This document shows positions 1-8,933 of a DNA stretch of 64,000 nt, in pieces. Source of the DNA: Gammaproteobacteria bacterium (lineage in GTDB: Bacteria; Pseudomonadota; Gammaproteobacteria; JABHGC01); the NCBI GenBank assembly GCA_027077805.1, contig JALWTS010000005.1:1-64000 (forward strand), in the 5' to 3' direction. Numbering within the stretch: the stretch's first letter is position 1; each line of letters begins with the position of its first letter. Both the position numbers and the translations under genes were made by a program. The notes beneath the pieces are model-generated. The model saw nothing but the letters and a program-made list of their open reading frames with translations. It searched no databases and was not told the DNA's origin.

Positions 1-168
1 GAACAAGGGATTGAACTAGGAGAAAAGCGAAAAGCATTAAAGGTAGCGAAAAGTTTATTAGCGATATTTCCAACTGATAATCAAAAAATTGCTGAATTAA
101 CAGGTTTGACAGTTGAGGAAGTCAACGTGTTACGTTCTGACCAAGACAAAAAACTGGGGTCAGAGTAA
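1..168 (+). CDS. Rpn-type nuclease/putative transposase, C-terminal fragment
   Basis: The first 55 codons are open in frame 1 and end at a TAA, so this is the tail of a gene that starts left of the window. The peptide has an EQGIELGEKRKALKVAKSLL helix followed by DNQKIAELTGLTVEEV. This is the usual ending of Rpn-family recombination-promoting nucleases (PD-(D/E)XK fold), which carry a helical repeat and then an 'IAxxTGLSxEEV' helix. The catalytic domain is not visible. The stop codon lies inside a REP-like sequence. It occupies the place where ribD often precedes ribE in gammaproteobacteria. The family call rests on the tail only. Confidence 0.55.
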   Translation, partial: EQGIELGEKRKALKVAKSLLAIFPTDNQKIAELTGLTVEEVNVLRSDQDKKLGSE

Positions 169-217
169 AATGTTCCCCATTTTTAGCCTATTAAATTCTT
201 AAATTTTACTCCTGCCC
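156..217. repeat. REP-like imperfect inverted repeat
   Basis: GGGGTCAGAGTAAAAT (157-172) is mirrored by ATTTTACTCCTGCCC (about 203-217), giving an imperfect hairpin with about a 30-base loop just after the Rpn fragment. A GGGGTCAGAGTAAAA core resembles REP-type dispersed elements that I recall from other gammaproteobacteria. It may also terminate the upstream transcript. I found no second copy in the window. Confidence 0.45.
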
Positions 218-253
218 TAATTATTTAAAAAATAAAATAACGAAGATAAAAAA

Positions 254-925
254 ATGTTTACAGGAATTATTCAAGCCGTAGGAACGATTACCGCTTGGCA
301 AAATCTAGGTCAAGATAAGCGTATGACTGTTTCTGCCCCTAAATTAGATTTTGCGGATATGCAAAAGGGTGATAGTATTGCGGTGAATGGCGTTTGTTTA
401 ACCGTGATTCAATTTCAACAAGATAAACATACTTTTATGGCAGATGTGTCTGTTGAAACCTTAACCCATACTAGTTTAAAACAATTATCACAGGGCAGTT
501 TGGTTAATTTAGAGAAAGCACTGACCTTATCTTCTCGACTAGGTGGGCATTTCGTGAGTGGGCATGTGGATGGTATCGCCGAATTGGTGAATAAAACCCA
601 ATTATCTAAGTGTGTAAAATTAGATTTTAATGCCCCTAAAACCTTAGTAAAATATATTGCTAAAAAAGGGTCAGTATGTATTGATGGCGTGAGTTTGACC
701 GTGAATCAAATTCAAGGGCAACTATTTTCTTTAAATATTGTCCCCCATACCTTAGAACAAACAATTATTGCAGAATATCAAATAGGACAAGTGGTGAATT
801 TGGAAGTGGATATGATTGCTCGATATTTAGAGAAATTATTATTAGGTCGAACATTAGAATCAGCACAGCCACAAGCAACATTAAGCACAGAATTATTACA
901 ACAACATGGATTTATCCAGTCGTGA
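254..925 (+). CDS. ribE: riboflavin synthase, alpha subunit
   Basis: Converts two molecules of 6,7-dimethyl-8-ribityllumazine into riboflavin plus a pyrimidinedione, the last step of riboflavin synthesis, in the cytoplasm. The 223 residues are two tandem lumazine-binding repeats (about 1-97 and 98-195). The first opens with the family's MFTGII start and contains GGHFVSGHVDG; the second has the matching KGSVCIDGVSLTVN. Length is normal for the trimeric enzyme. It is the first gene of an operon-like run with ribBX, ribH, nusB and thiL. The usual upstream ribD is absent. The next gene starts 25 bases downstream. Confidence 0.93.
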   Translation: MFTGIIQAVGTITAWQNLGQDKRMTVSAPKLDFADMQKGDSIAVNGVCLTVIQFQQDKHTFMADVSVETLTHTSLKQLSQGSLVNLEKALTLSSRLGGHFVSGHVDGIAELVNKTQLSKCVKLDFNAPKTLVKYIAKKGSVCIDGVSLTVNQIQGQLFSLNIVPHTLEQTIIAEYQIGQVVNLEVDMIARYLEKLLLGRTLESAQPQATLSTELLQQHGFIQS

Positions 926-950
926 TTCGATAGTAAAGGAAAATAATGGT

Positions 951-2063
951 ATGAATTTTAATACGACAGAAGAGATTATTGAAGATTTTCGTCAAGGCAA
1001 AATGGTGATCTTAATGGATGATGAAGATCGAGAAAATGAAGGGGATTTAATGATGGCAGCCGCCTTAGCACGTCCTGAAGATGTGAATTTTATGGCACGT
1101 TATGGGCGAGGCTTAATTTGTTTGACGCTAACCAAACAACGCTGTCAACAATTACGTTTGCCTTTAATGGTTTCGGGCAATGATGATACCGATGCTACTA
1201 ATTTTACCGTATCCATTGAAGCAGCCGAAGGCGTAACCACAGGTATTTCTGCGGCGGATAGAGCCACCACAGTCCGAACAGCTGTCGCAAGCAATGCCCA
1301 ACCCCAAGATTTAATTCAACCGGGGCATATTTTTCCACTCATGGCACAACCGGGGGGCGTGTTGACTCGGGCAGGGCATACGGAAGCAGGCTGTGATTTA
1401 GCACGATTAGCAGGCCATGAAGCGGCGGCAATGATTGTGGAAGTCTTAAATGAAGATGGTTCTATGGCTCGCCGTCCCGATTTAGAAGCCTTTGCCCAAA
1501 AACATGGGATAAAAATTGGTACCATTGCCGATTTAATTCAATATCGTATTGAACATGAAAAAAATATTGAACGCATTAGCGAATGCCCTTTAGTAACAGA
1601 GTTTGGCGAATTTCGTTTAATTGCCTTTCAAGATAATATTAACAATAGCTTGCACTTAGCGTTGGTCAAAGGCGTATGGAATAAAAACGATCCCGTATTG
1701 GTTCGAGTGCATATGCAGGACCCCATTTGTGATTTGTTTATGACCACGGATGATATTTGTGCTTGGCCATTGCGTCAGGCGATTCAACGAGTTGCCGAGG
1801 AAGGGCAAGGGGTGGTCGTATTATTACGTCAGCCCAATGCGGATGATGAGATTGTGCGTAAAATCCAAGATATACAATTACAAAGTTCCCATCAAAAAAC
1901 GATGGCAAAAGAAGAAAGCACGGATTTACGCCAATATGGGGTGGGTGCTCAGATTTTAGCCGATTTAGGGGTTCAAAAAATGCGAGTCTTAAGCAGTCCC
2001 AAAAAAGTCCATGCTTTATCAGGATTTAATATGGAAATTGTGGAATATGTGGCTTGTGAGTAA
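951..2063 (+). CDS. ribBX: DHBP synthase with degenerate GTP cyclohydrolase II domain (RibBX type)
   Basis: The N-terminal half is 3,4-dihydroxy-2-butanone-4-phosphate synthase, which makes the four-carbon riboflavin precursor from ribulose 5-phosphate. It shows MDDEDRENEGD (residues 22-32) and GHTEAGCDL. The C-terminal half (about 200-370) aligns with GTP cyclohydrolase II, but the zinc motif is replaced by RVHMQDPICDLFM, without the C-x10-C-x-C triad. It should therefore not act on GTP. This is the RibBX variant described in proteobacteria. I place the start at 951 because an AAAGGA ribosome site precedes it and the protein then begins like known RibB proteins; an in-frame ATG at 906 would overlap ribE. 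A separate ribA is expected elsewhere. Confidence 0.9.
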   Translation: MNFNTTEEIIEDFRQGKMVILMDDEDRENEGDLMMAAALARPEDVNFMARYGRGLICLTLTKQRCQQLRLPLMVSGNDDTDATNFTVSIEAAEGVTTGISAADRATTVRTAVASNAQPQDLIQPGHIFPLMAQPGGVLTRAGHTEAGCDLARLAGHEAAAMIVEVLNEDGSMARRPDLEAFAQKHGIKIGTIADLIQYRIEHEKNIERISECPLVTEFGEFRLIAFQDNINNSLHLALVKGVWNKNDPVLVRVHMQDPICDLFMTTDDICAWPLRQAIQRVAEEGQGVVVLLRQPNADDEIVRKIQDIQLQSSHQKTMAKEESTDLRQYGVGAQILADLGVQKMRVLSSPKKVHALSGFNMEIVEYVACE

Positions 2064-2108
2064 TGAAAATGATAATGACAAAAGATAATAAAGATAATAG
2101 GGATAAGA

Positions 2109-2573
2109 ATGAAAATAATAGAAGGTGAGTTCGTCATTGAAAACGCCAATTTTTGTTTAGTGGTTTCAAGATTTAATAGTTTTATTACGGAGAGTTTGCA
2201 AAAAGGGGCAATGGATACTTTAAAACGGCATGGGGCGAAAGATAAAGATTTAAGCACTGTTTACGTCCCAGGGGCATTTGAAATGCCCTTAGTATTACAA
2301 AAACTCGCAAAATCGGGCAAATATGATGCCATTGTTGCTTTAGCTGCGGTCATTCGTGGAGGAACCTCTCATTTTGATTATGTGGCAGGGGAGTGTACTA
2401 AAGGAATTGCACAAATGTCATGGCAATATCAAGTGCCGATAGCGTTTGGGGTATTAACGGTGGATACCATTGAACAAGCGATTGAGCGTGCGGGTACGAA
2501 AGCAGGGAATAAAGGAGCAGAGGCAGCACTTTCAGCGATTGAAATGGTCAATTTATTACGGAAAATTGATTAA
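2109..2573 (+). CDS. ribH: 6,7-dimethyl-8-ribityllumazine synthase
   Basis: Condenses the ribityl-aminouracil intermediate with the four-carbon phosphate made by RibBX, giving the substrate of RibE. The 154 residues carry the family motifs [24 protein letters not shown] (with the catalytic His) and a C-terminal helix around [14 protein letters not shown]. Length is normal for the icosahedral or pentameric enzyme. Its TAA stop shares one base with the nusB ATG, so the two are probably translationally coupled. It follows ribBX by 45 bases within the same operon. Confidence 0.95.
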   Translation: MKIIEGEFVIENANFCLVVSRFNSFITESLQKGAMDTLKRHGAKDKDLSTVYVPGAFEMPLVLQKLAKSGKYDAIVALAAVIRGGTSHFDYVAGECTKGIAQMSWQYQVPIAFGVLTVDTIEQAIERAGTKAGNKGAEAALSAIEMVNLLRKID

Positions 2574-2998
2574 TGAGCTTATTTCACAAACGCTCCCGAG
2601 CGAGACGCTGTGTGTTGCAAGGCTTATATCAATGGCAGATGACGCAGGTAAATATGACTGAGATTGAGCAACAGTTATTAATGGATATTAAGCCAGCACA
2701 AGTTGATGTCGAATATTTTTCAGCGTTATTATCCAATATTCCACAAGTATTAACTCAGTTAGATCAAAGTTTACAACCCTATTTAGATCGACCTTTAGAG
2801 CAAATTGATTTAATTGAGCGGGCGATTTTGCGTTTAGGTACCTATGAATTAAAATTCCGTGCGGATATTCCGCCAAAAGTTGTATTAAACGAATCCATTA
2901 ATTTAGCCAAAACCTTTGGGGCAGAACAAGGGCATAAATATATTAATTCTATATTGGATAAAGTAGCAAAGTCTTGTGTGTCAGAATCTACTAACTAA
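2573..2998 (+). CDS. nusB: transcription antitermination factor NusB
   Basis: Binds the boxA RNA element with NusE (S10) and supports antitermination of rRNA operons. The 141 residues begin with an RSRARRCVLQGLYQWQ RNA-binding helix and contain IDLIERAILRLGTYEL and VVLNESINLAKTFG, which are hallmark NusB helices. It overlaps the ribH stop by one base. The ribH-nusB-thiL order is widely conserved in gammaproteobacteria, which supports the call. Confidence 0.94.
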   Translation: MSLFHKRSRARRCVLQGLYQWQMTQVNMTEIEQQLLMDIKPAQVDVEYFSALLSNIPQVLTQLDQSLQPYLDRPLEQIDLIERAILRLGTYELKFRADIPPKVVLNESINLAKTFGAEQGHKYINSILDKVAKSCVSESTN

Positions 2999-3007
2999 TA
3001 GCGATTA

Positions 3008-3976
3008 ATGATGACCGAATTTGAATTAATCCAACACTATTTTGCCCAAACCTATTTATCTCGACCTGATGTAACATTGGGGATTGGGGATGATTGTGCG
3101 GTAGTAAACGCACCTGTTGGGGTTGAATTAGCTATGTCCACTGATACTTTGATTGAAGGCGTACATTTTTTTGCGGATACGGATCCCTTTGCCATTGGCT
3201 ATAAAGCCTTAGCCGTGAACTTAAGTGATTTAGCTGCCGTCGGTGCAAAACCTGCTTGGTTTAGTTTAGCATTAACTTTATCTGACATTGAACCCATATG
3301 GTTAGAGGATTTTAGCCAAGGGTTACTCAGCCTTGCCCAACAATATCAATTGGCATTAATTGGCGGTGATACGACTCGTGGGTCTGTCTTAAGCATTACT
3401 ATCAATATTGTGGGATTTTTACCTTATGATATGGTATTAAAACGCAGTCATGCTCAAGTAGGCGATGGCATTTATGTCACAGGAGAATTAGGCGATGCCA
3501 GTTTAATGCTAAAAGCCTTAACACAACAAATCACCCTTACGAATGAGCAAATTACCGCAATTCAGTCCAAATTATATTACCCACAACCCAGAGTATTGCA
3601 AGGGGAAGCACTGAGAAAATTAGGCGTTCATGCCAGCATTGATATTTCCGATGGATTAACGGCGGATCTCGGTCATATTTTAACCGCAAGTAATGTAGGG
3701 GCTTGTTTATACTTGGAGAAATTGCCATTATCGGCAACCTTAAAAAATTATATTCACACAAGTCAAGATTGGTCATTGCCTTTAAACGGCGGTGATGATT
3801 ATGAACTGTGTTTTACCCTAGCCGTGTCAAAACAAGCGACTTTAAATCAATTAAGCCAACATTGGGATTGTGCTTGTACTCAAATTGGGGTGATTGAAGA
3901 GGAACAGGGGTTGCGACTTAAGGATTTAGAGGGCAGTATCACAGCGGTTACGCCTGAAGGGTATCAACATTTTTAA
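3008..3976 (+). CDS. thiL: thiamine-monophosphate kinase
   Basis: Phosphorylates thiamine monophosphate to the active cofactor thiamine diphosphate using ATP. The 322 residues carry the PurM-like signatures GIGDDCAVV, STDTLIEGVHF, VNLSDLAAVGA, IGGDTTRG and LNGGDDYELCF, which supply the magnesium and nucleotide ligands. Two ATG codons are adjacent (3008 and 3011); the second would give the common MTEFELI start, so the true start is uncertain by one codon. The gene ends the rib-nusB-thiL run. pgpA, which often follows thiL, is absent; a gene on the opposite strand follows instead. Confidence 0.94.
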   Translation: MMTEFELIQHYFAQTYLSRPDVTLGIGDDCAVVNAPVGVELAMSTDTLIEGVHFFADTDPFAIGYKALAVNLSDLAAVGAKPAWFSLALTLSDIEPIWLEDFSQGLLSLAQQYQLALIGGDTTRGSVLSITINIVGFLPYDMVLKRSHAQVGDGIYVTGELGDASLMLKALTQQITLTNEQITAIQSKLYYPQPRVLQGEALRKLGVHASIDISDGLTADLGHILTASNVGACLYLEKLPLSATLKNYIHTSQDWSLPLNGGDDYELCFTLAVSKQATLNQLSQHWDCACTQIGVIEEEQGLRLKDLEGSITAVTPEGYQHF

Positions 3977-4025
3977 GGATTTTGCATAATAGGAATTCGA
4001 TAAGGAAATTAATGGGATAATAACA

Positions 4026-4937
4026 TTAAATTGGAATCTTAGTCTCTTCTTTGGCAATATGACATTGTAAGTTTGACCCTCGTTGTTGTATGAGGGCAAG
4101 GGCCTGGTGATGAATTTCAACCACTTTATCATCATTATAGCCGGGGTCATGATGAAATAAGTATAATTGTTTGACATTGGCATCAATGGCCGAATTAACC
4201 GTATCTAAATAGCAAGAATGTCCCCAACCCCGTTTTTTACGATAATCTTCAGGGGTATATTGGGAATCATGGATTAAAATATCAATGTCTTTCATAAAAT
4301 GAATGGATTTTAAAATGGTTTCTTGCTTCATTTGTTGCAATAAACTTTGTTCTTCGGCATCGGATTCGGCAATTAATTTATCAATGGCTTGGCAGGAAAA
4401 ATTAAGCTCATTATCGGACACATAAACAATATTTTTATCATTGGCAGTCATATGATAGCCAAAGGTACTGCCTGGGTGATGCACATTAAAAGTATCGATC
4501 TTAATATTACCCTCTTGTAAGGGAAGCGGGTGTTTTAAATAATTAATGTCCGCCAACCAAACTTCGGTTTGTACAGGAAAGTAAGGGGCTTGCATTTGAT
4601 CGGAAATACTTTCTTCAATTTGAGCTTGGCTTTTACCCGGACCAAAAAAATTCAGTTTCCATTGCGGACTAAAGGCAGGGGCAAAAAAGGGTAAACCACA
4701 AATGTGATCCCAATGATAATGGGTAAGTAATATGGTGAGTTCTTGAATTTTATCCTGTTGCATCAGTTGTTGACCTAAAGGAATAATCCCTGTTCCTGCA
4801 TCGCAGATGATGATTTGATCATTCACACATAATTCAACACAAGACGTATTGCCACCAACTTTTAAATGAGTCGCATAGGGTGTGGCATAGGAACCTCTTA
4901 CCCCCCAAAAACGTAAATAATTATCAATTTGTATCAT
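4026..4937 (-). CDS. metallo-beta-lactamase-fold hydrolase paired with a response regulator
   Basis: 303 residues of the MBL-fold family whose members begin RFWGVRGS and continue with VGGNTSCVEL and CDAGTGI. The metal motif is HYHWDH (residues 73-78); later ligands are probably in HHPGSTFG, HDSQYTPEDY and LFHHDPGYND. Relatives are annotated as ribonuclease-Z-like or class II cAMP-phosphodiesterase-like, but the substrate is not known. Its start overlaps the end of the upstream receiver-domain gene by 14 bases. The two are therefore probably co-translated, which suggests a signalling role such as degradation of a small messenger. Confidence 0.75.
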   Translation of the reverse strand: MIQIDNYLRFWGVRGSYATPYATHLKVGGNTSCVELCVNDQIIICDAGTGIIPLGQQLMQQDKIQELTILLTHYHWDHICGLPFFAPAFSPQWKLNFFGPGKSQAQIEESISDQMQAPYFPVQTEVWLADINYLKHPLPLQEGNIKIDTFNVHHPGSTFGYHMTANDKNIVYVSDNELNFSCQAIDKLIAESDAEEQSLLQQMKQETILKSIHFMKDIDILIHDSQYTPEDYRKKRGWGHSCYLDTVNSAIDANVKQLYLFHHDPGYNDDKVVEIHHQALALIQQRGSNLQCHIAKEETKIPI

Positions 4938-5334
4938 TAGAATTTCGTTTACTTTTTAGGTATTTTAACACAAGATCACGAATATAGCTTGCTCGAACTG
5001 GTTTGACGACAAATTCTAATGCCCCTAAATTTTCAGCAATACGCTTATCCTGCATGTAGTCTTTGGTGCTTAAGACAATGACGGCGGTGGTATGATGCAG
5101 GGTTTGATCTCGTAATTTTTGTAAAAAGGTCAAGCCATCAATGTTTGGCATTATAATGTCAATTAACAATAAGTCAGGTTGATGCGTTTTTAAATAAGGC
5201 AAGGCATCTTCGGCACTCTCAAATGTGATGAATTCTAGTGCTAAGTCTGCGATTGCCATTTTATATAAAGACAGTGCCGAGGCACTGTCGTCAATGGCAA
5301 CAATCGTTGGTTTAGCAGTGTTAGAATCGGTCAT
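4924..5334 (-). CDS. single-domain response regulator (receiver only)
   Basis: 136 residues forming one CheY-like receiver domain: acidic pair D15-D16 (AIDDS), phospho-acceptor D59 (LLIDIIMPNIDG), the Ser/Thr position in IVLSTKD and the conserved K111 (VVKPV). There is no output domain. I place the start at 5334 because AAGGAGG sits four bases upstream; an in-frame ATG at 5361 lacks such a site. The stop overlaps the MBL hydrolase start. The receiver probably passes a phosphorelay signal to, or controls, that hydrolase; no cognate kinase is adjacent. Confidence 0.85.
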   Translation of the reverse strand: MTDSNTAKPTIVAIDDSASALSLYKMAIADLALEFITFESAEDALPYLKTHQPDLLLIDIIMPNIDGLTFLQKLRDQTLHHTTAVIVLSTKDYMQDKRIAENLGALEFVVKPVRASYIRDLVLKYLKSKRNSNDTN

Positions 5335-5372
5335 CGTTCCTCCTTGAGGATTGCTATTCAAAGTTTATGTTT

Positions 5373-7034
5373 CTAGGATTTGACTTGTAAATCTTGCACG
5401 GAATCTTGTTGAATGGCTTGAATTTGTTTGGTATCAACTCGTGGCATTAATGGTTGAAACGCATTAATGGTATGATTAAGTAATGGCGTTTCAATGGTTT
5501 GCCATGTCATCGTCGCAATATTGAGCAAGGCTTCGACTTTTTCAGCGAGTAAGGGTAATACGGGTTTTAAATACACGATTAATACCATAAATAAATTAAT
5601 GGCTAAGGTGCAAACTTGATGAAGTGCGTCTGTTTGGTTTGGATTTTTTGCCATGAGCCAAGGTTTTTGTTCAGCAATATATTGATTGGCTTGGTCTGCC
5701 AGGTGCATAATCTCACGCATTGCTTGCGAATATTCTCGTTGTTGATAAGCCTCTGCAATGCTTGTCGATGCTTTGACAAACTCAGCATACAAATCATTAT
5801 TGGGCAGTTGTTGAGCAAGTTGATGATGAAACTGACGTTTTAAAAATGAACTAGAACGGCTGGCAATATTGATGACTTTGCCGACTAAGTCAGAATTAAC
5901 CCGCTGACTAAAATCGTCAAGATTAAGATCAATATCACTAATACTGGCGTTCAGTTTACAGGCAAAATAATAGCGTAAATATTCAGGGGCTAAGTGTTTT
6001 AAATAGGTGCTTGCTTTGATAAACGTCCCTTTGGATTTGGACATTTTTTTACCATCTATCGTTAAAAAACCATGAGTAAAAATAGCCGTTGGCGTGCGAA
6101 AGCCAGCCCCTGCTAACATGGCTGGCCAAAATAAGGCATGGAAGTACACAATGTCTTTGCCAATAAAGTGGTAAAGTTCAGTTTTGCTATCGGCTTGCCA
6201 GTATTCATCAAAGTCCAAGCCTTGTTGTTGACAATAGTTTTTAAAACTTGCCATATAGCCAATAGGGGCATCTAACCATACATAAAAATATTTATCTTTC
6301 GCCTCAGGAATTTCAAAGCCAAAATAAGGGGCATCTCGTGAAATATCCCATTCTTGTAAGCCTGCTTCAAACCATTCTTTAAGTTTACTGCTGATTTCTT
6401 CCTGTAAATGACCTTGTGTCGTCCATTGTTGTAGCATTTGAGTAAATTCAGGCAATTTGAAGAAATAATGTTCTGACGATTTTTTAATCGGTCGAGTGCC
6501 ACTGACAACTGAGATAGGGTTTTTTAACTCACTGGCATCATAGCTTTTATGGCATTTTTCACAATTATCACCGTATTGATCAGCTTCACCACAAACAGGG
6601 CATTCACCTTTAATAAACCTATCGGGCAAAAACATTTGTTTCACACTATCATAGGCTTGTTCGACTGCTCTCGTCGTAATATAACCAGCTTGTTTTAAGC
6701 GTTGATAGATGAAACGAGAAAGTTCTCGATTTTCCTCAGAATGTGTCGTGTAATAATGATCAAAGCCAATGGCAAAGGCTTGAAAATCTTGTTGATGTTC
6801 TTGATGAACTTTGTCAATCAAGGCTTCTGGTGAAATGCCTTGCTTTTGAGCCGCTAACATAATCGGCGTTCCGTGGGTGTCATCGGCACAAACATAAATA
6901 CAAGAACGCCCTTGCATTTTTTGAAAACGTACCCAAATATCAGCCTGAATTACTTCAACCAAGTGGCCCAAATGAATGGATCCATTGGCATAAGGTAAGG
7001 CACTGGTGACTAAGATTTTTGCTGTTGTTGTCAT
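5373..7034 (-). CDS. metG: methionyl-tRNA synthetase, short form
   Basis: Charges tRNA-Met with methionine. The 553 residues include the HIGH-type motif SIHLGHLVE, a zinc knuckle ([17 protein letters not shown]), the KMSKSKGTF loop and the anticodon-binding helical domain. The protein ends near residue 550, whereas the E. coli enzyme (about 677 residues) continues into a C-terminal tRNA-binding/dimerisation domain. Nothing on this strand between its stop and the receiver gene encodes one. Short MetRS forms are known, so this is probably natural rather than damage. It is divergent from mrp, as in E. coli and Pseudomonas. Confidence 0.94.
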   Translation of the reverse strand: MTTTAKILVTSALPYANGSIHLGHLVEVIQADIWVRFQKMQGRSCIYVCADDTHGTPIMLAAQKQGISPEALIDKVHQEHQQDFQAFAIGFDHYYTTHSEENRELSRFIYQRLKQAGYITTRAVEQAYDSVKQMFLPDRFIKGECPVCGEADQYGDNCEKCHKSYDASELKNPISVVSGTRPIKKSSEHYFFKLPEFTQMLQQWTTQGHLQEEISSKLKEWFEAGLQEWDISRDAPYFGFEIPEAKDKYFYVWLDAPIGYMASFKNYCQQQGLDFDEYWQADSKTELYHFIGKDIVYFHALFWPAMLAGAGFRTPTAIFTHGFLTIDGKKMSKSKGTFIKASTYLKHLAPEYLRYYFACKLNASISDIDLNLDDFSQRVNSDLVGKVINIASRSSSFLKRQFHHQLAQQLPNNDLYAEFVKASTSIAEAYQQREYSQAMREIMHLADQANQYIAEQKPWLMAKNPNQTDALHQVCTLAINLFMVLIVYLKPVLPLLAEKVEALLNIATMTWQTIETPLLNHTINAFQPLMPRVDTKQIQAIQQDSVQDLQVKS

Positions 7035-7146
7035 AATGCTCTTTTTAGAAAAGTTGTATTGATAGAAATAGTGTTTTTTCTTTGGGGCTTGTTTAGTAAT
7101 CTTATATGGTTGATAAGATTTTATCTATTTTAAAGGAGAAATTATA
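7035..7146. promoter_or_regulatory. divergent metG/mrp intergenic region with leader hairpin
   Basis: This 112-base region must hold the start signals for both metG (leftward) and mrp (rightward). On the mrp side, AATCTTAT (7098-7105) pairs with ATAAGATT (7113-7120) around a seven-base loop. An AAAGGAG ribosome site follows at about 7132-7138, correctly placed before the ATG at 7147. I do not recognise a methionine riboswitch or T-box. Promoter hexamers cannot be assigned with confidence. Confidence 0.4.
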
Positions 7147-8241
7147 ATGGCAAATATTAGTCAAGAACAAGTAGAAGTCGCAATTAAATCGTATATCGAT
7201 CCACATACCGAACAAGATTTGCTTTCTAGCAAGGCCATCAAAAATATTGCCGTTGACGGCGATAAAGTAATATTTGAAGTGGTATTAGGCTATCCTGCTA
7301 AGGGGTTTGAAGCCGAATTAACTCAGGCATTAAGCCAGCGGATCATGGAATTAGAGGGTATTAATCAAGTTGATATTGATATTCGCTACAAAATCATTGC
7401 CCATAAAGTACAGAAAACTTTAAAACCCATTGATAATATTAAAAATATTATTGCGGTTGCCTCTGGTAAAGGGGGGGTTGGTAAATCAACGGTGGCCGTC
7501 AATTTAGCCTTAGCCTTATCCAAAGAAGGTGCAAGGGTTGGGATTCTCGATGCCGATATTTATGGGCCTAGTCAACCCAGAATGCTAGGTATTGCTAATC
7601 ATCAACCTCAATCTGAAGATGGGCAATCACTAGAACCTGTGATGAGTTATGATGTGCAAGCCATGTCGATTGGGTTTTTAATTGAAGAAGAAACACCAAT
7701 GATCTGGCGTGGACCTATGGTAACTCAAGCATTAGAACAATTATTAATGGACACTCGCTGGAAGGAATTAGATTATTTAATTATTGATTTACCACCAGGG
7801 ACAGGTGATACTCAATTAACCTTAGCCCAAAAAGTTCCTGTCAGTGGTGCGGTGATTGTAACCACGCCTCAAGATATTGCCTTACTAGATGCTCGTAAAG
7901 GGCTAAAAATGTTTGAAAAAGTGGAAGTGCCTGTGTTAGGCGTGGTCGAAAACATGAGTGTTCATATTTGTAGCCAATGTGGGCATGAAGAACCAATTTT
8001 TGGTCAAGGGGGGGGGGAAAAAATGGCAGAACAATATGATGTCAACTTCTTGGGGGCTTTGCCTTTAGATAAAAGCATTCGGGAAGGGACGGATAATGGG
8101 AAACCTTCGGTGCTTGCCGATAGTGATGGTCGTATTGCTCAAATCTATCGACAAATTGCGAGACGTACCGCTGCCAAACTTTCCTTACAATCTAAAAATT
8201 ATGCGGCAAAATTTCCAACCATTACGGTAGAAAATAATTAA
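7147..8241 (+). CDS. apbC: iron-sulfur cluster carrier ATPase Mrp/ApbC
   Basis: Carries and transfers Fe-S clusters to target proteins in an ATP-dependent way. Residues about 1-90 are a MIP18/DUF59 domain. The deviant Walker A ASGKGGVGKST follows near residue 105, and the Walker B region LIIDLPPGTGDT after it. A CSQCG pair near residue 280 is the cluster-bridging CxxC. 364 residues is the normal length. Divergence from metG matches other gammaproteobacteria. The sequence GQGGGEK is encoded through a run of ten G (8008-8017) followed by six A, a potentially slippery tract. Confidence 0.93.
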   Translation: MANISQEQVEVAIKSYIDPHTEQDLLSSKAIKNIAVDGDKVIFEVVLGYPAKGFEAELTQALSQRIMELEGINQVDIDIRYKIIAHKVQKTLKPIDNIKNIIAVASGKGGVGKSTVAVNLALALSKEGARVGILDADIYGPSQPRMLGIANHQPQSEDGQSLEPVMSYDVQAMSIGFLIEEETPMIWRGPMVTQALEQLLMDTRWKELDYLIIDLPPGTGDTQLTLAQKVPVSGAVIVTTPQDIALLDARKGLKMFEKVEVPVLGVVENMSVHICSQCGHEEPIFGQGGGEKMAEQYDVNFLGALPLDKSIREGTDNGKPSVLADSDGRIAQIYRQIARRTAAKLSLQSKNYAAKFPTITVENN

Positions 8242-8311
8242 AATTATTATTATTTTAATGTGTTTAAGACGAAAACCTTGAGCAATGTTTGATTTAAGCG
8301 TCAACAAGCGT

Positions 8312-8338
8312 AGGGCAGATATTTTTCTGCCCTTTTTT
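8312..8338 (+). terminator. rho-independent terminator after apbC
   Basis: GGGCAGA (8313-8319) pairs with TCTGCCC (8326-8332), followed by a run of six T. It lies 70 bases after the apbC stop and 30 bases before dcd. The T-tract is on the plus strand, so it terminates the apbC transcript. Confidence 0.85.
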
Positions 8339-8369
8339 ATGATTAAGCTGATTAACTTAGGATATAATT

Positions 8370-8933
8370 ATGGGGATTAAATCTGATCGCTGGATTCGAC
8401 AAATGGCACAACAGGGAATGATTCAGCCATTTGAATCGGAACAAATTCGTTATCATAAAACTAACAAAGTAATTTCTTACGGCACTTCAAGCTATGGTTA
8501 TGATGTCCGTTGTGCCGATGAATTTAAAATCTTTACTAATATTAATGCTAGCATTGTCGATCCCAAGGCTTTTGATGAAAAAAGTTTTGTGGATGTGCAA
8601 TCCGATGTGTGTATTATTCCACCCAATTCCTTTGCCTTAGCCAGAACAGTGGAATATTTAAAAATACCTAGGGATGTGTTAACTATTTGTGTGGGCAAAA
8701 GTACTTATGCCAGATGTGGTATTATTGTGAATGTTACGCCTATGGAGCCAATGTGGTGCGGCCATGTGACCTTAGAATTTTCCAATACCACCCCATTACC
8801 TGCAAAAATTTATGCTAATGAAGGTGTGGCACAAATTTTATTTTTTTCTGGGGATGAGGAATGCGAAACCTCTTATGCGGATAGAAATGGCAAATATCAA
8901 GGTCAGATGGGGGTTACCTTACCTCAGGTATAG
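8370..8933 (+). CDS. dcd: dCTP deaminase
   Basis: Deaminates dCTP to dUTP, feeding dTMP synthesis. The 187 residues contain [13 protein letters not shown] at the N terminus, [12 protein letters not shown], the nucleotide-binding [10 protein letters not shown] and [18 protein letters not shown] with the catalytic Glu. The C-terminal [11 protein letters not shown] closes the active site in this trimeric dUTPase-fold family. The gene follows mrp, an order also seen in Pseudomonas, but here a strong terminator separates the two. Confidence 0.95.
   Translation: MGIKSDRWIRQMAQQGMIQPFESEQIRYHKTNKVISYGTSSYGYDVRCADEFKIFTNINASIVDPKAFDEKSFVDVQSDVCIIPPNSFALARTVEYLKIPRDVLTICVGKSTYARCGIIVNVTPMEPMWCGHVTLEFSNTTPLPAKIYANEGVAQILFFSGDEECETSYADRNGKYQGQMGVTLPQV

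Noticed and set aside
254-925. FMN riboswitch upstream of ribE
   Set aside because: Only about 85 bases separate the Rpn fragment from ribE, they are filled by the REP-like repeat, and no RFN-element sequence is visible.
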